Shown here piece by piece: positions 26,041 to 35,802 of a stretch of DNA of 64,000 bases. How positions within the stretch are numbered: position 1 is the stretch's first letter; each line of letters starts with the position of its first letter. The position numbers were made by a program, and so were the translations under genes. Under the pieces are notes generated by a model. The model did no database searches, had not been told where the DNA came from, and saw nothing but the letters and a program-made list of their open reading frames with translations. Location of the stretch: assembly GCF_009928485.1 (NCBI RefSeq), contig NZ_JAABNP010000017.1, positions 1 through 64,000 on the forward strand, read 5' to 3'. Source of the DNA: Clostridium sp. C2-6-12 (GTDB taxonomy: Bacteria > Bacillota > Clostridia > Clostridiales > Clostridiaceae).

Positions 26041-26871
26041 TTAAGATACTTTATTCTTAAGTCTTAATTTATCAGCTATAATAGCGATAAATTCACTATT
26101 TGTAGGCTTACCCTTATCTCCATGAACAGTATATCCAAATAGTCTATTAATAGCATCTACCTGACCTCTACCCCATGCAACTTCTATAGCATGTCTTATT
26201 GCTCTTTCAACTCTTGAAGCTGTTGTATTGTATTTTTTAGCTATTGAAGGATATAATTCCTTAGTGACTGCTGATAATAATTCCATATCATTTACTACCA
26301 TAGTAATAGCTTCTCTTAGATACATATAACCCTTTATATGAGCTGGTACACCAACTTCATGTATTATGTTAGTTATTTCTGTTTCTAAGTCCATAGGACC
26401 TTTAGATCTGTTTTCTACTGGTGTAGATATAATTGATGATGTTTGTTGATATGATGAAGAGGTTCTTATGCTTGAAGTATCACTTACATTGCTGTTGAAC
26501 ATTTCTCTTATTCTCTTTGTGAATACTTCCATATCAAATGGTTTTACAGTATAATAATCAGCTCCAAGTGTTATAGCTTGTTGAGTAATCTTATCTTGTC
26601 CTACTGCTGATAATATTATTATTCTTGGAACTTTTTCTAGTTCCATAGTATTTAATTTTTCTAGTACTCCTAGTCCATCTAAATGTGGCATGATAATATC
26701 AAGAATAACTAAATCAGGTTTTCTTTCAACAATTAAATCCAATGCCTCTCTACCATCTTTTGCAATTCCTGTAACAACTATGTCCCTTTGATTTAGCAGG
26801 TAGTCATTTAAAATGCTACAAAATTCCTTGTTATCGTCCGCAATAAGTACTGATATTTTTGAATCTTCCAT
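26041..26871 (-). CDS. spo0A: Stage 0 sporulation response regulator Spo0A
   Basis: The 276-aa master regulator of sporulation, and of solventogenesis in many clostridia. Receiver domain 1-125: acidic pocket D12/D13, phospho-acceptor D58 in LVILDIIMP, conserved Lys in VKPFD. A variable linker rich in Ser/Thr spans about 130-160. The Spo0A_C DNA-binding domain fills the last 110 residues, with the recognition region [20 protein letters not shown]. Clostridia phosphorylate it directly by orphan kinases; none is encoded here. SD GGAGAG. It lies downstream of spoIVB, the standard order. A 110-bp hairpin and a 480-bp region separate the two, so it has its own promoter. Confidence 0.98.
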   Translation of the reverse strand: MEDSKISVLIADDNKEFCSILNDYLLNQRDIVVTGIAKDGREALDLIVERKPDLVILDIIMPHLDGLGVLEKLNTMELEKVPRIIILSAVGQDKITQQAITLGADYYTVKPFDMEVFTKRIREMFNSNVSDTSSIRTSSSYQQTSSIISTPVENRSKGPMDLETEITNIIHEVGVPAHIKGYMYLREAITMVVNDMELLSAVTKELYPSIAKKYNTTASRVERAIRHAIEVAWGRGQVDAINRLFGYTVHGDKGKPTNSEFIAIIADKLRLKNKVS

Positions 26872-27349
26872 ATTTTTTTCTCTCTCCTTTAGTCCATTAT
26901 TAAATTATATGTTGTTTTATACTACTTTACCCCTTATGACCATATATATTATCTAATAAACAATATTATTAGATCACAACTATATTATATATTTTTTACC
27001 TTTTTTTGTAAATAACTTTTTTATTGCTAGGGTATGTACTATTGTTTTCATACTTTCTTTTTATATAATATATAGCATTCTGCATAAATATTTAATATGT
27101 TTATTTGTTTATTTGTTATGCTGTGTTTATCTTCCACTATTTGTAAATTATACACTTTTTATTTGTAGAAGTAAATAGTTTATAAAAAAATACCCAAAAG
27201 TATTTTTTTTACAAATATGTAACTATATATTTCCTAAATTCTCAATTATTAATGCAATATATATTTATTATATAATTATATTACTTTTTCTACAATGCAT
27301 ATGTCTTATCTTTATTTCTAAAATCTTGTTATAAATAGGATTTTTACAA
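26872..27349. promoter_or_regulatory. spo0A upstream region with an inverted repeat
   Basis: 480 bp of very AT-rich DNA. ATCTAATAA (26951-26959) and TTATTAGAT (26966-26974) form a perfect 9-bp inverted repeat about 80 bp before the spo0A ATG, a candidate operator. I found no clear sigma-H promoter, 0A box or ORF. Confidence 0.45.
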
Positions 27350-27459
27350 AAAATAATAAGTCATTAAGCTAGATTGGTTTGTTTAATAAAATTATTTGCA
27401 CTTATTTCAGTTGTGCATTTTATCAGACAAATTCAACTAGGATATTGACTTATTATTTT
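27350..27459 (-). repeat. 110-bp nested palindrome between spoIVB and spo0A
   Basis: The outer arms are 14 bp and perfect: AAAATAATAAGTCA (27350-27363) and TGACTTATTATTTT (27446-27459). Inside are CTAG-TT...TTGT pairing with ACAA...AA-CTAG, then ATAAAAT/ATTTTAT, then GCAC/GTGC around an 11-nt loop. On the minus strand the right arm runs into TTTTTTG, so it can end the spoIVB transcript. The length and nested symmetry also resemble a small palindromic repeat element. Confidence 0.65.
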
Positions 27460-27503
27460 GAGAAATATGACTTATATTAATATCTTAACTTATTAGTAAA
27501 CAA

Positions 27504-28694
27504 TTATTTTATGACTCCACAATCCTGAAGCATCCATTCTATATATATCCCATAACCTGTATCCGGCTTATTAATTAACACGTGAGTAACCGCTCCTATG
27601 ATTTTGTTATTTTGTATAATTGGACTTCCACTCATTCCCTGAACTATTCCTCCGGTTTTTTCTAATAATTTTGGATCAGTTATTTTTATTACCATACTTT
27701 TAGATCCTGGTGTTGATTGATTTAATAGTTTTTCGATTTCTATGTCAAATTCTTGAGGACCGCTTTCATCTATTGTTGTTATTATTTTTGCTTTTCCTAC
27801 ATTAATTTCATCTCTAAATCCAACCTTAAGAGGCTTCATATTTCTATTAAAGGATTGTGCATTTTTAATTTCTCCAAAAATTCCGCTTTCAGTATTCTTT
27901 TCAATACTTCCAGACGGCAACTGTTCATTTATGAAAATGCCTTTTAATTCTCCTGGCGCTCCTTTTTCACCTCTTTTAATGCTAATTATTGAGGATTCAA
28001 GTAAATCCCCATTTTTAATTAAAAATGGCTCATTTGTATCACAATCTGTAATAGGATGACCTAAAGCTCCAAATTTTTTTGTATTGTTATCATAGAACGT
28101 CATTGTTCCAACACCTGCAGTTGAATCCCTAATCCACAGTCCAATTTTATAATCTTTATTATTTTCTCTTTTTAAATGAATGTTTTTAGTAATCTTTTTT
28201 CCATTTCGTAAAATATAAACTTCTATGTCTTCCTTTTCGCAACTTTTAATTGTTTTTAATAAATCAATTGAATTTTCTATATCTATTCCATTTACTTTTA
28301 ATATTATATCTCCAATTTCAAGACCACCTAATTTTCCTGGACTCTCCTCTTTTTTATTATTAACCTCTATATCCGAATATCCAACAATAAGTACACCTTC
28401 ACTATTTACTCTCACACCAATTGAATTACCACCTGGATACACTTCTAAATCTTTAATTTTTTGCACTTCTAAGGATTTTAAAGGAATAACACCTAAAAAT
28501 TTAATTTCATATTTATTGTTATTTCCTTTAATTTTATCTATTGTATTCCCTATTGGTGCAATAGACTGAACTGTTTTTTCATTAGCAGTATAAATTTTAT
28601 TTGGTAAATTTATTATACTGATTGCGGTTATTAAACTTAGAATTAGGATTGGAGTTATAATTAAACTAGTTGTACATAAAAATTTTTTCTTCAT
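27504..28694 (-). CDS. spoIVB: SpoIVB serine peptidase
   Basis: A 396-aa forespore-secreted protease that triggers pro-sigma-K processing by cleaving SpoIVFA in the intermembrane space. Order: an N-terminal transmembrane/signal segment (about 8-29), a PDZ domain at roughly 105-185 (GGLEIGDIILKVNG), and an S55 peptidase domain with LGHPITDCD (catalytic His) and GMSGSPIIQNNKIIGAVTHV (catalytic Ser). Length is close to that of other SpoIVB proteins. SD AAAGGAGGAG. It lies between recN and spo0A as in other sporeformers. Expression is expected from a sigma-G/F promoter; none could be placed with confidence. Confidence 0.96.
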   Translation of the reverse strand: MKKKFLCTTSLIITPILILSLITAISIINLPNKIYTANEKTVQSIAPIGNTIDKIKGNNNKYEIKFLGVIPLKSLEVQKIKDLEVYPGGNSIGVRVNSEGVLIVGYSDIEVNNKKEESPGKLGGLEIGDIILKVNGIDIENSIDLLKTIKSCEKEDIEVYILRNGKKITKNIHLKRENNKDYKIGLWIRDSTAGVGTMTFYDNNTKKFGALGHPITDCDTNEPFLIKNGDLLESSIISIKRGEKGAPGELKGIFINEQLPSGSIEKNTESGIFGEIKNAQSFNRNMKPLKVGFRDEINVGKAKIITTIDESGPQEFDIEIEKLLNQSTPGSKSMVIKITDPKLLEKTGGIVQGMSGSPIIQNNKIIGAVTHVLINKPDTGYGIYIEWMLQDCGVIK

Positions 28695-28819
28695 ATTTCT
28701 CTCCTCCTTTACTTCTTAAATTTAATTTCCCCACTATACAAAAGTCTTATCCTATAGTAACTCTGTTATTGTAGTTAAAAAATTTAGCATATTCTAAAAT
28801 TTAATATTTTATATAAAAA

Positions 28820-28852
28820 AAAATAAAACCACGAAATCCATGGTTTTATTTT
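28820..28852 (-). terminator. Terminator of recN / the xseA-recN operon
   Basis: AAAATAAAACCA pairs with TGGTTTTATTTT around a 9-nt loop. More than eight T residues follow on the minus strand. Confidence 0.9.
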
Positions 28853-28877
28853 TACCAATTTTTATTTGTATATGTAT

Positions 28878-30566
28878 TTATTTTTTAATTTCTAATTTTT
28901 TTATTTCACTTAAATTTATCATTTCTTTTACATTGTTTAAAGTAGCTTCTGTTACATCATCACCAGCTAACATTTTACTTATTTCTAATTCTTTTTCTTC
29001 TTTTTGTAAAATTTTTATTTGAGTGAAGGTTTTATTATCTATTACCTTTTTCATGACAAAATAATGATAATCTGAAAGTACTGCAATTTGTGGAAGGTGA
29101 GTTATACATAATACTTGATGAGTATTTGATAACTGATACATTTTTTCTCCAACTCTTTGCGCAACAGCACCACTTATTCCTGTATCTATTTCATCAAAAA
29201 TTAACGTAGGTATTTCATCTTTTTCAGCAAATACACATTTTAAAGCTAACATTATTCTAGAAAGTTCTCCACCTGACAATACTTTTTCCAATGGCATAAG
29301 AGGTTCACCTGGATTTGTAGATATATAGAAACATACATCATCAAAACCTTTTTCATTAAAATCTTCCTGCCTTAAAACTCTTATTTCCATCCTCGATTTT
29401 TCAAGCCCTACAAAAGCAAGCTCTTTTAAGATTTTTTCTTCTAAATGTTTGCTTTTTTCTATTCGGATATTATGAAGAATTAACGCTTCTGCCTCCATTT
29501 TGATTAAAACCTGCTTTTCTTTTTCTTTTAACTCTTCTATAATTTTTTCTGAATTAACTATTTCGTTATATTCTTTTTGGATCTTTTCATAATATTTTAA
29601 TATTTCAGGTATAGTTGGTCCATATTTTTTCTTATAGACATTTATTTCATAAATTCTAGCATTTACTTTATCTAAAGCTTCCTGATCAAAAACAATTTCT
29701 TCAGCCATATCACGAAGTTCACGGCTTGCTTCTTCAAGTGAATAAAATGCTCCTTCAATAATTTCTTTATTCTTCTTTATTTTATCAAAATGCTTTTCCA
29801 CATTTGCTAATTCTTGAATTACTTTTGAAATAGACTCAATAACACTAAATTCTTCATTTCCATTCAAAACTCCACAAGAAATCGCTAAACTCTTATTAAT
29901 TTTTTCAGCATTTGCTAAAATATTATATTCTTCTTTTAGATTTTCTTCTTCATTTTCTTTAAGCTTGGCTTTTTCTATGTCTTCAATTTGAAATTTCAAA
30001 TAATCAAGTAATTTTTCCCTATCCTGATTTCCTGAAACTCTATTAATATCTTCTCTAATTTCTAATAAATTATCCCTTAATTCACCATATTTATTTAATG
30101 GTTCTATTATTTCTATATCAATAAAATCATCTAAATATAATATATGACTGCTTCTTTGAAGAAGTTCTATATTTTGGTGTTGTCCATGAATATCTAATAA
30201 TTTTGATCTTATTTTTCTTAACTGAGATGTAATTAAACTTTTTCCGTTAACCTTAATTAAATTTTTACCATTTGCATGACTTTCTCTTGAAACAATTAAT
30301 ACATCCTCATATTCAATCTCTAGTTCTTCTAAAATATTTAAAGCTTTAGTTCCTTCAATGGTAAATAGTGCTTCTACATATGTTTTTTCTTCACCTGTCC
30401 TTATTAAACTCTTGGAAAACTTTCCGCCAAGAACAAAGTCTATTGCATCTATCATAATAGACTTTCCTGCACCTGTTTCTCCTGAAAGTATATTAAAGCC
30501 TTCGTTAAAGTTTATTGTCATTTCTTCGATTAACGCAAAATTTTTAATATTAAGTTGAATTAACAT
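28878..30566 (-). CDS. recN: DNA repair protein RecN
   Basis: A 562-aa SMC-like ATPase for double-strand-break repair. Walker A GETGAGKS is at 29-36. A long coiled-coil middle section spans about 155-370. The C-terminal half has signature VLSGGELSRIMLALK, Walker B TLIFDEIDTGISG and the ITHLPQIA switch. Length is typical. Translation probably starts at the ATG preceded by GGATGGGATGAA. It is the last gene of the operon with tlyA, nadK and argR (20-bp gap to argR) and has a strong terminator. Confidence 0.96.
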   Translation of the reverse strand: MLIQLNIKNFALIEEMTINFNEGFNILSGETGAGKSIMIDAIDFVLGGKFSKSLIRTGEEKTYVEALFTIEGTKALNILEELEIEYEDVLIVSRESHANGKNLIKVNGKSLITSQLRKIRSKLLDIHGQHQNIELLQRSSHILYLDDFIDIEIIEPLNKYGELRDNLLEIREDINRVSGNQDREKLLDYLKFQIEDIEKAKLKENEEENLKEEYNILANAEKINKSLAISCGVLNGNEEFSVIESISKVIQELANVEKHFDKIKKNKEIIEGAFYSLEEASRELRDMAEEIVFDQEALDKVNARIYEINVYKKKYGPTIPEILKYYEKIQKEYNEIVNSEKIIEELKEKEKQVLIKMEAEALILHNIRIEKSKHLEEKILKELAFVGLEKSRMEIRVLRQEDFNEKGFDDVCFYISTNPGEPLMPLEKVLSGGELSRIMLALKCVFAEKDEIPTLIFDEIDTGISGAVAQRVGEKMYQLSNTHQVLCITHLPQIAVLSDYHYFVMKKVIDNKTFTQIKILQKEEKELEISKMLAGDDVTEATLNNVKEMINLSEIKKLEIKK

Positions 30567-30585
30567 TTCATCCCATCCTTATACC

Positions 30586-31038
30586 TTATGATGACATTCT
30601 TTTTCTTATTTTGTCTACTAAATCCTCAGCACTTTCTATGCTTCTAACTAAAATGAAAATAGTGTTATCTCCTGCTACAGTTCCAGCTATATCAGCACTT
30701 TCCAAATTATCTATTGCTTCAGCTGTAATTGGTGCTGAACCTGTTATTGTTTTAATAACTACCATTTTATCTACATTTTCTACAGAAAGCACTGTATTTG
30801 CTAATATATTACTTAGTCTATTTATTATATTTTTTTGTTCTCCTGTAGATACAAAATACTTTGACTTACCACTTGAAGACTGCATTTTTATTAATTTTAA
30901 ATTTTTTATATCTCTTGATACAGTTGCTTGAGTTACATCAAATCCTTCTTTTTTTAATTCTTCTGCAAGCTCCTCTTGTGTTTCAATTTCCTTTGTACTT
31001 ATAATTTCTAATATTTTCGTATGTCTCTTTGATTTCAA
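30586..31038 (-). CDS. argR: Arginine repressor ArgR/AhrC
   Basis: A 150-aa hexameric arginine-responsive regulator. The N-terminal winged helix ([30 protein letters not shown]) precedes the C-terminal oligomerisation/arginine-binding domain with [12 protein letters not shown]. The start codon is TTG, 2 nt after the nadK stop, with SD GGTGAG overlapping the end of nadK, so translation is coupled. Length and position between nadK and recN are as in other Firmicutes. Confidence 0.96.
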   Translation of the reverse strand: MKSKRHTKILEIISTKEIETQEELAEELKKEGFDVTQATVSRDIKNLKLIKMQSSSGKSKYFVSTGEQKNIINRLSNILANTVLSVENVDKMVVIKTITGSAPITAEAIDNLESADIAGTVAGDNTIFILVRSIESAEDLVDKIRKRMSS

Positions 31039-31040
31039 AA

Positions 31041-31889
31041 CTACTCACCATCACATTCTTTAGAATTATTTAAAATCTTACTTCTTAATACTTTAAAATA
31101 ATCATAATCATCAAATAAAAGTAATTTTACTCCTTTTTGATTTTTGCTTATTTTTATTGAGGTTTCATGATTTATATTAATAGCCTTTTGGCCATCAACA
31201 GTTAAGTAAACTTTTTCCTCTTCATGATCTGTACGTATTTCTATAATGCTATCAGCTTTTAATACAATAGTCTGCATACTTTTTGTATGTGGACATATAG
31301 GTGTTATAGTTATAAGCTCTAAATCCGGATATATAAATGGTCCTCCTGCTGAAAAAGAATAAGCTGTAGAGCCTGTAGGAGTTGCTATAATAAGTCCATC
31401 CCCTTTAAATGTTGAGTATATTTTTCCATCTACATATATTTTAAATTTAACCATTCGTGAAAGTGTTCCTCTTGCCAATACTACATCATTAAGTGCTTTA
31501 TACTCTTCTTTATTTATACTAGACTCAACCTTACAATTTAACATCATTCTTTCTGCAATTTTATATTTACCTTCTTCAAGCTTATTTAAAGCATTATCTA
31601 TATCATAAATATCTACACTGGATAAAAACCCTAAATTGCCTATATTTATTCCTAATATAGGTGCATTAAAACTATCATTTAATGATCTTGCTATTCCAAG
31701 AAGAGTTCCATCTCCACCAAGGACTATAAGCAGGTCAATTTCCTTTAAATCCTGCTTTTCTATATCATAAGAACTAAAGATAACAATATCTTTAAACTTA
31801 AATTTTTCTGTGAACTTTTTTATAACCATGTGCAATATCTGATTATCTTTGTCCTTTGATGGATTAATTGCAATTCCAATATTTTTCAT
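31041..31889 (-). CDS. nadK: NAD kinase
   Basis: A 282-aa cytosolic enzyme that phosphorylates NAD to NADP. The nucleotide-binding [13 protein letters not shown] (GGDGT at 58-62) and the second signature [16 protein letters not shown] are intact, as is the GDGL segment in front of it. Typical length. SD GGAGGGG. It sits in the tlyA-nadK-argR-recN order common in Bacillota. Confidence 0.95.
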   Translation of the reverse strand: MKNIGIAINPSKDKDNQILHMVIKKFTEKFKFKDIVIFSSYDIEKQDLKEIDLLIVLGGDGTLLGIARSLNDSFNAPILGINIGNLGFLSSVDIYDIDNALNKLEEGKYKIAERMMLNCKVESSINKEEYKALNDVVLARGTLSRMVKFKIYVDGKIYSTFKGDGLIIATPTGSTAYSFSAGGPFIYPDLELITITPICPHTKSMQTIVLKADSIIEIRTDHEEEKVYLTVDGQKAININHETSIKISKNQKGVKLLLFDDYDYFKVLRSKILNNSKECDGE

Positions 31890-31906
31890 AGCCCCTCCAA
31901 AAGAAG

Positions 31907-32716
31907 TTAAATTTCTACATGTGATTCCTCTACTACGACATCAATATCTTCCCTTTTAAAATTACTTTCCTTATTTTTATCTTTAGTAAAATACACTAAA
32001 TACTCTCTATTTCCTTCAGGACCTTTAATAGGAGAATACCCAACCCCTAAAACATTTAAATCTTGTTCTAGTAAAAAGTCAATAATTCCATATACTACTT
32101 CTTTATGAGTTTCTTTTTCTCTTACTACACCTTTTTTGCCTACCTTTTCACGTCCTGCTTCAAATTGAGGTTTTATAAGTGCTACAACTTCTCCACTTTC
32201 TTTTAAAAGATTTAACGTTGCAGGCATTATCTTTTTTAAAGAAATAAATGATACATCTATAGATGCAAAATCTAAAGGTTCTCCAATATCCTCAAGAGTA
32301 ACATACCTTATATTTGTTCTTTCCATGCAAACTACTCTCTCGTCTGTTCTAAGCTTCCAAGCAAACTGTCCATATCCAACATCCACTGAAAATACTTTTT
32401 TTGCTCCATTTTGAAGCATACAGTCCGTAAAACCTCCTGTAGAGGCACCTATATCCATACAAACTTTATCTTCTAATGAAATATTATATGAATTCATGGC
32501 CTTTTCTAATTTTAAACCACCACGGCTAACATATTTAAGAGTTTCTCCTCTATATTCTATATTAGCAGATAAACTTACTTTTTCTCCAGCTTTATCAACT
32601 TTTTGTCCATCAACATATACTTTACCTTCCATTATGCAGGCTTTTGCCCTCTCTCTAGAAGTAATTATGCCCTTTTCCACTAAAAGTATATCAAGTCTTT
32701 CTTTTTTTTCTGCCAT
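31907..32716 (-). CDS. tlyA: TlyA-family rRNA methyltransferase (S4 + FtsJ-like)
   Basis: A 269-aa protein. The N-terminal S4 RNA-binding domain (RLDILLVEKGIITSRERAKA) is followed by an RrmJ/FtsJ-type SAM methyltransferase with VCMDIGASTGGFTDCML and the KPQFEAGR catalytic region. TlyA 2'-O-methylates cytidines of 16S/23S rRNA in mycobacteria; in Bacillus/Clostridium (YqxC) the activity is assumed. SD AAAAGGAG. It is 12 bp downstream of dxs in the same operon. Confidence 0.92.
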   Translation of the reverse strand: MAEKKERLDILLVEKGIITSRERAKACIMEGKVYVDGQKVDKAGEKVSLSANIEYRGETLKYVSRGGLKLEKAMNSYNISLEDKVCMDIGASTGGFTDCMLQNGAKKVFSVDVGYGQFAWKLRTDERVVCMERTNIRYVTLEDIGEPLDFASIDVSFISLKKIMPATLNLLKESGEVVALIKPQFEAGREKVGKKGVVREKETHKEVVYGIIDFLLEQDLNVLGVGYSPIKGPEGNREYLVYFTKDKNKESNFKREDIDVVVEESHVEI

Positions 32717-32728
32717 TTGTTTCTCCTT

Positions 32729-34585
32729 TTAATCATACAGATTTATAACAGCTTTACTTATGCTTTCACCATCCAGCTTATATGTTCTATATAGAGTATC
32801 TACATTTCCCTGCTGTATAAATTCATCGTCATATCCAAGGGTTCTAATAGTTCCCTTATAATCTATTTCACTTAAATAGTCCTTAATAGCTGAACCTAAA
32901 CCGCCTTTTAAAATATTATCTTCTATTGTTAAGATATTATATCCTTCTTTTTTTAAATTTTCTAGTAAATTTTTATCAATTGGTTTAATAAAGGTTGCAT
33001 TTACCAGCATAGGATTTAATCCTTTTTCATATAGTATATCCTTTGCAAGCATTGCATTTTGTACCATTTTTCCTGTTGCAATAATACATACCTTTGAGCC
33101 CGAATTTATTACTTCCCATTTTCCTTCTTTAACCTCTGTTATTGGGAAAAGAGTATTTATTATGTTTCCACCTCTTGGATATCTAATAGCAACTGGTGCA
33201 TCCTTATTTATGGCCCATCTTAATAGCACTTCAACTTCTTCTAAACATTTTGGCGCAACTATAAATATATTAGGAATAATTGATAAATAAGATAAATCAA
33301 CAATTCCTTGATGTGTTTCTCCATCTTCTCCAACCAATCCAGCCCTGTCTATTGCAAAAACTACTGGAAGATTTTGAATACAGACATCATGAAGTACTTG
33401 ATCAAAAGCTCTTTGTAAAAATGTAGAATAAACTGCAAATACTGGCTTTAGTCCATTACTTGCCATCCCTGCCGCTAACGTAACAGCATGTTCTTCTGCT
33501 ATTCCTACATCAAAAAATCTATCTTTAAATTGTTCTGAAAAACATTTAAGTCCTGTACCTTCAGGCATTGCTGCTGTAATTGCAACAATTTTTTCATCTT
33601 CTTTGCTTAACTTTATCAGTGCTTTTCCAAAAGCTTTAGAATAACTGTTTTTAGGAGACACCTTCAATTCTCCACTTTCTAAGTCAAAAGGACCCACAGC
33701 ATGATATTTACTTGGACTTTCTTCAGCCAATGCATGCCCTTTTCCTTTTTGAGTTAATATATGTATTATAACAGGACCATCTATTTCTTTAGCTTTCAAA
33801 AAAACTTCTGACATTAAATTTACATCGTGTCCATCAATTGGCCCTATATATTTGATTCCCATATTTTCAAAAAACATAGATGATACAACTAATTGCTTGA
33901 GGCTATCTTTAACTTTAGAAATCTTTCCAGCAATATTTTTTCCAAAATCTGATTGATTTAACGAAGCATGTATATCTGTTTTTAATTTATTATATGAAGG
34001 AGCTATTCTTAGCTTGTTTAAGTATCTTGAAAGTCCACCAACATTTTTTGATATGGACATTTGATTATCATTTAATATAATGATCATGTTTGTTTTTCTA
34101 AACCCTACATCATTTAATGCTTCAAGAGCCATACCTCCAGTTAAAGCCCCGTCTCCTATAACTGAAATAACACTATATTTTTCTTTCTTTATATCTCTTG
34201 CCCTTGCAATTCCAAGTGCAGCAGAAATAGATGTGCTGCTATGCCCTGTATCAAAGTAATCATATTTACTTTCATTTCTTTTTGGAAATCCGCTCATTCC
34301 ACTATATTGTCTCAGTACTTTAAATCCATCTTTTCTTCCAGTTAAAATCTTATAAACATAGCTTTGATGACCTACATCCCATACTATTTTATCCTTATCA
34401 AAATCAAAGACTTTAAATAAAGCTAAAGTGAGTTCTACTACTCCTAAATTAGATGCTAAATGCCCTCCAGTTTTAGAAACACTCTCTATTAGAAATTCTC
34501 TGAGTTCATCGCATAAAACTTTATTATCTTTTTCATTAAGTTTCTTTAAATCTTTTGGGAAATTTAACTTATCTATTAATTTCAC
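32729..34585 (-). CDS. dxs: 1-deoxy-D-xylulose-5-phosphate synthase
   Basis: A 618-aa thiamine-diphosphate enzyme, first step of the MEP isoprenoid pathway (pyruvate plus glyceraldehyde-3-phosphate). Visible are GHQSYVYKILTGR, the ThDP/Mg motif GDGALTGGMALEALND, the transketolase-type EEHAVTLAAGMA and the C-terminal transketolase domain. The start is taken as GTG 34585, about 10 nt behind GAGGG; an ATG three codons upstream directly abuts that SD. It follows ispA closely, coupling isoprenoid precursor supply with prenyl chain elongation. Confidence 0.96.
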   Translation of the reverse strand: MKLIDKLNFPKDLKKLNEKDNKVLCDELREFLIESVSKTGGHLASNLGVVELTLALFKVFDFDKDKIVWDVGHQSYVYKILTGRKDGFKVLRQYSGMSGFPKRNESKYDYFDTGHSSTSISAALGIARARDIKKEKYSVISVIGDGALTGGMALEALNDVGFRKTNMIIILNDNQMSISKNVGGLSRYLNKLRIAPSYNKLKTDIHASLNQSDFGKNIAGKISKVKDSLKQLVVSSMFFENMGIKYIGPIDGHDVNLMSEVFLKAKEIDGPVIIHILTQKGKGHALAEESPSKYHAVGPFDLESGELKVSPKNSYSKAFGKALIKLSKEDEKIVAITAAMPEGTGLKCFSEQFKDRFFDVGIAEEHAVTLAAGMASNGLKPVFAVYSTFLQRAFDQVLHDVCIQNLPVVFAIDRAGLVGEDGETHQGIVDLSYLSIIPNIFIVAPKCLEEVEVLLRWAINKDAPVAIRYPRGGNIINTLFPITEVKEGKWEVINSGSKVCIIATGKMVQNAMLAKDILYEKGLNPMLVNATFIKPIDKNLLENLKKEGYNILTIEDNILKGGLGSAIKDYLSEIDYKGTIRTLGYDDEFIQQGNVDTLYRTYKLDGESISKAVINLYD

Positions 34586-34602
34586 AACAATCATTCCCTC
34601 TA

Positions 34603-35472
34603 TTAGTTTTCTCTACTTAAAAGAGCATATGTTAACTCAATTAAGCAATCCGCATTAACAGTTAATCTCTTTAAAATCTCAATACATTCTTCACTTAAAG
34701 TTTCACATAATTCATTACATTTTTCTAATCCAAAAACAGATATAAAATTTGTTTTATCATTTTCTTCATCTGCATGGATATTTTTTCCTAAAACTTCAAC
34801 ATCTCCGATAACATCTAATATATCATCTTTTATTTGAAATACCAATCCTAATTTTTCACCATATTCAGCAAATGTAATTAAGTCTTCCTCAGGTGCCTCA
34901 GCTAATATTGCCCCTGCTAATATGGAAGCTTTAATTAATGCTCCAGTTTTTTTAGAATGCATATATTCAAGTTCATCTTTTGAAATCTTTTTTCCTTCAG
35001 ATATTATATCAACAACTTGACCGCCTATCATTCCTTCAGCACCTGCTGCCATTGAAACCTCATAAGCTGCCTTTAATGAATTCCCATTATTCTTTAAAGC
35101 ATAATCCATCATAATTATCATGGCTTCATTTAATAAAGCATCACCTGCGAGGACTGCAATATTTTCTTGAAACACTACATGATTGGTTGGCTTTCCACGC
35201 CTTAAATCATCATTATCCATACAAGGAAGATCATCATGAATCAATGAATATGTATGTATCATTTCTATAGCAGCTGCCATTGGCATAACTTTTCTATAAT
35301 CTTCTTTGTATATATAATAACATAATGCCAATAATATAGGTCGGATTCTCTTTCCTCCGATATTTAAACTATAACTGCATGAATCATAAATAATTTTATT
35401 ATATGTTCCTTTTTCCTTAAAGTAATTTTCTAAATATTCGTTTATTTCTTGCCTTAAATTATTTATCTCCAT
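34603..35472 (-). CDS. ispA: Farnesyl/geranyl diphosphate synthase
   Basis: A 289-aa trans-prenyltransferase. The first Asp-rich motif DDLPCMDND and the second DDILD bind Mg-diphosphate; GGKRIRP near residue 35 and GGQVVDI are family features. Short-chain (C10-C15) product specificity is inferred from length and from the position in the xseB-ispA-dxs cluster. It overlaps the end of xseB by 14 bp and has no clear SD, so translation is probably coupled. Confidence 0.94.
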   Translation of the reverse strand: MEINNLRQEINEYLENYFKEKGTYNKIIYDSCSYSLNIGGKRIRPILLALCYYIYKEDYRKVMPMAAAIEMIHTYSLIHDDLPCMDNDDLRRGKPTNHVVFQENIAVLAGDALLNEAMIIMMDYALKNNGNSLKAAYEVSMAAGAEGMIGGQVVDIISEGKKISKDELEYMHSKKTGALIKASILAGAILAEAPEEDLITFAEYGEKLGLVFQIKDDILDVIGDVEVLGKNIHADEENDKTNFISVFGLEKCNELCETLSEECIEILKRLTVNADCLIELTYALLSREN

Positions 35473-35683
35473 AACTATCAGTAAACTCCACTTCTTTTTC
35501 GTCTTTAATTATAGAAATTTTTGCTTCATATGAATCTAATACTTTGTAAATTTTATTTACAAGTTTTACTCCTTCTTCATAGGATTTCATTGATTCTTCA
35601 AGGTTTAACTCATCTGTTTCTAGATTGTTTAATATTTCTTGAAGCTTAGTAAGCATCTCTTCATAACTTTCTTTTTTAGCCAT
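35459..35683 (-). CDS. xseB: Exodeoxyribonuclease VII small subunit
   Basis: A 74-aa helical subunit. The family core is [25 protein letters not shown] (given here in part: [11 protein letters not shown]...YEEGVKL). It binds XseA to make the single-strand-specific exonuclease. The start is the ATG 7 nt after AAGGAG; a longer frame upstream has no SD. It lies between xseA and ispA and overlaps the latter. Confidence 0.95.
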   Translation of the reverse strand: MAKKESYEEMLTKLQEILNNLETDELNLEESMKSYEEGVKLVNKIYKVLDSYEAKISIIKDEKEVEFTDSYGDK

Positions 35684-35802
35684 CTTTTTACTCCTTATTT
35701 TAAGTACTTCAAAACAACATATATGCTGCATTGCAATTAGATTATTCTGTAAATTTTGTATAAATTATTTCACAGCATCTCATCATATATAAATATTAAC
35801 AA

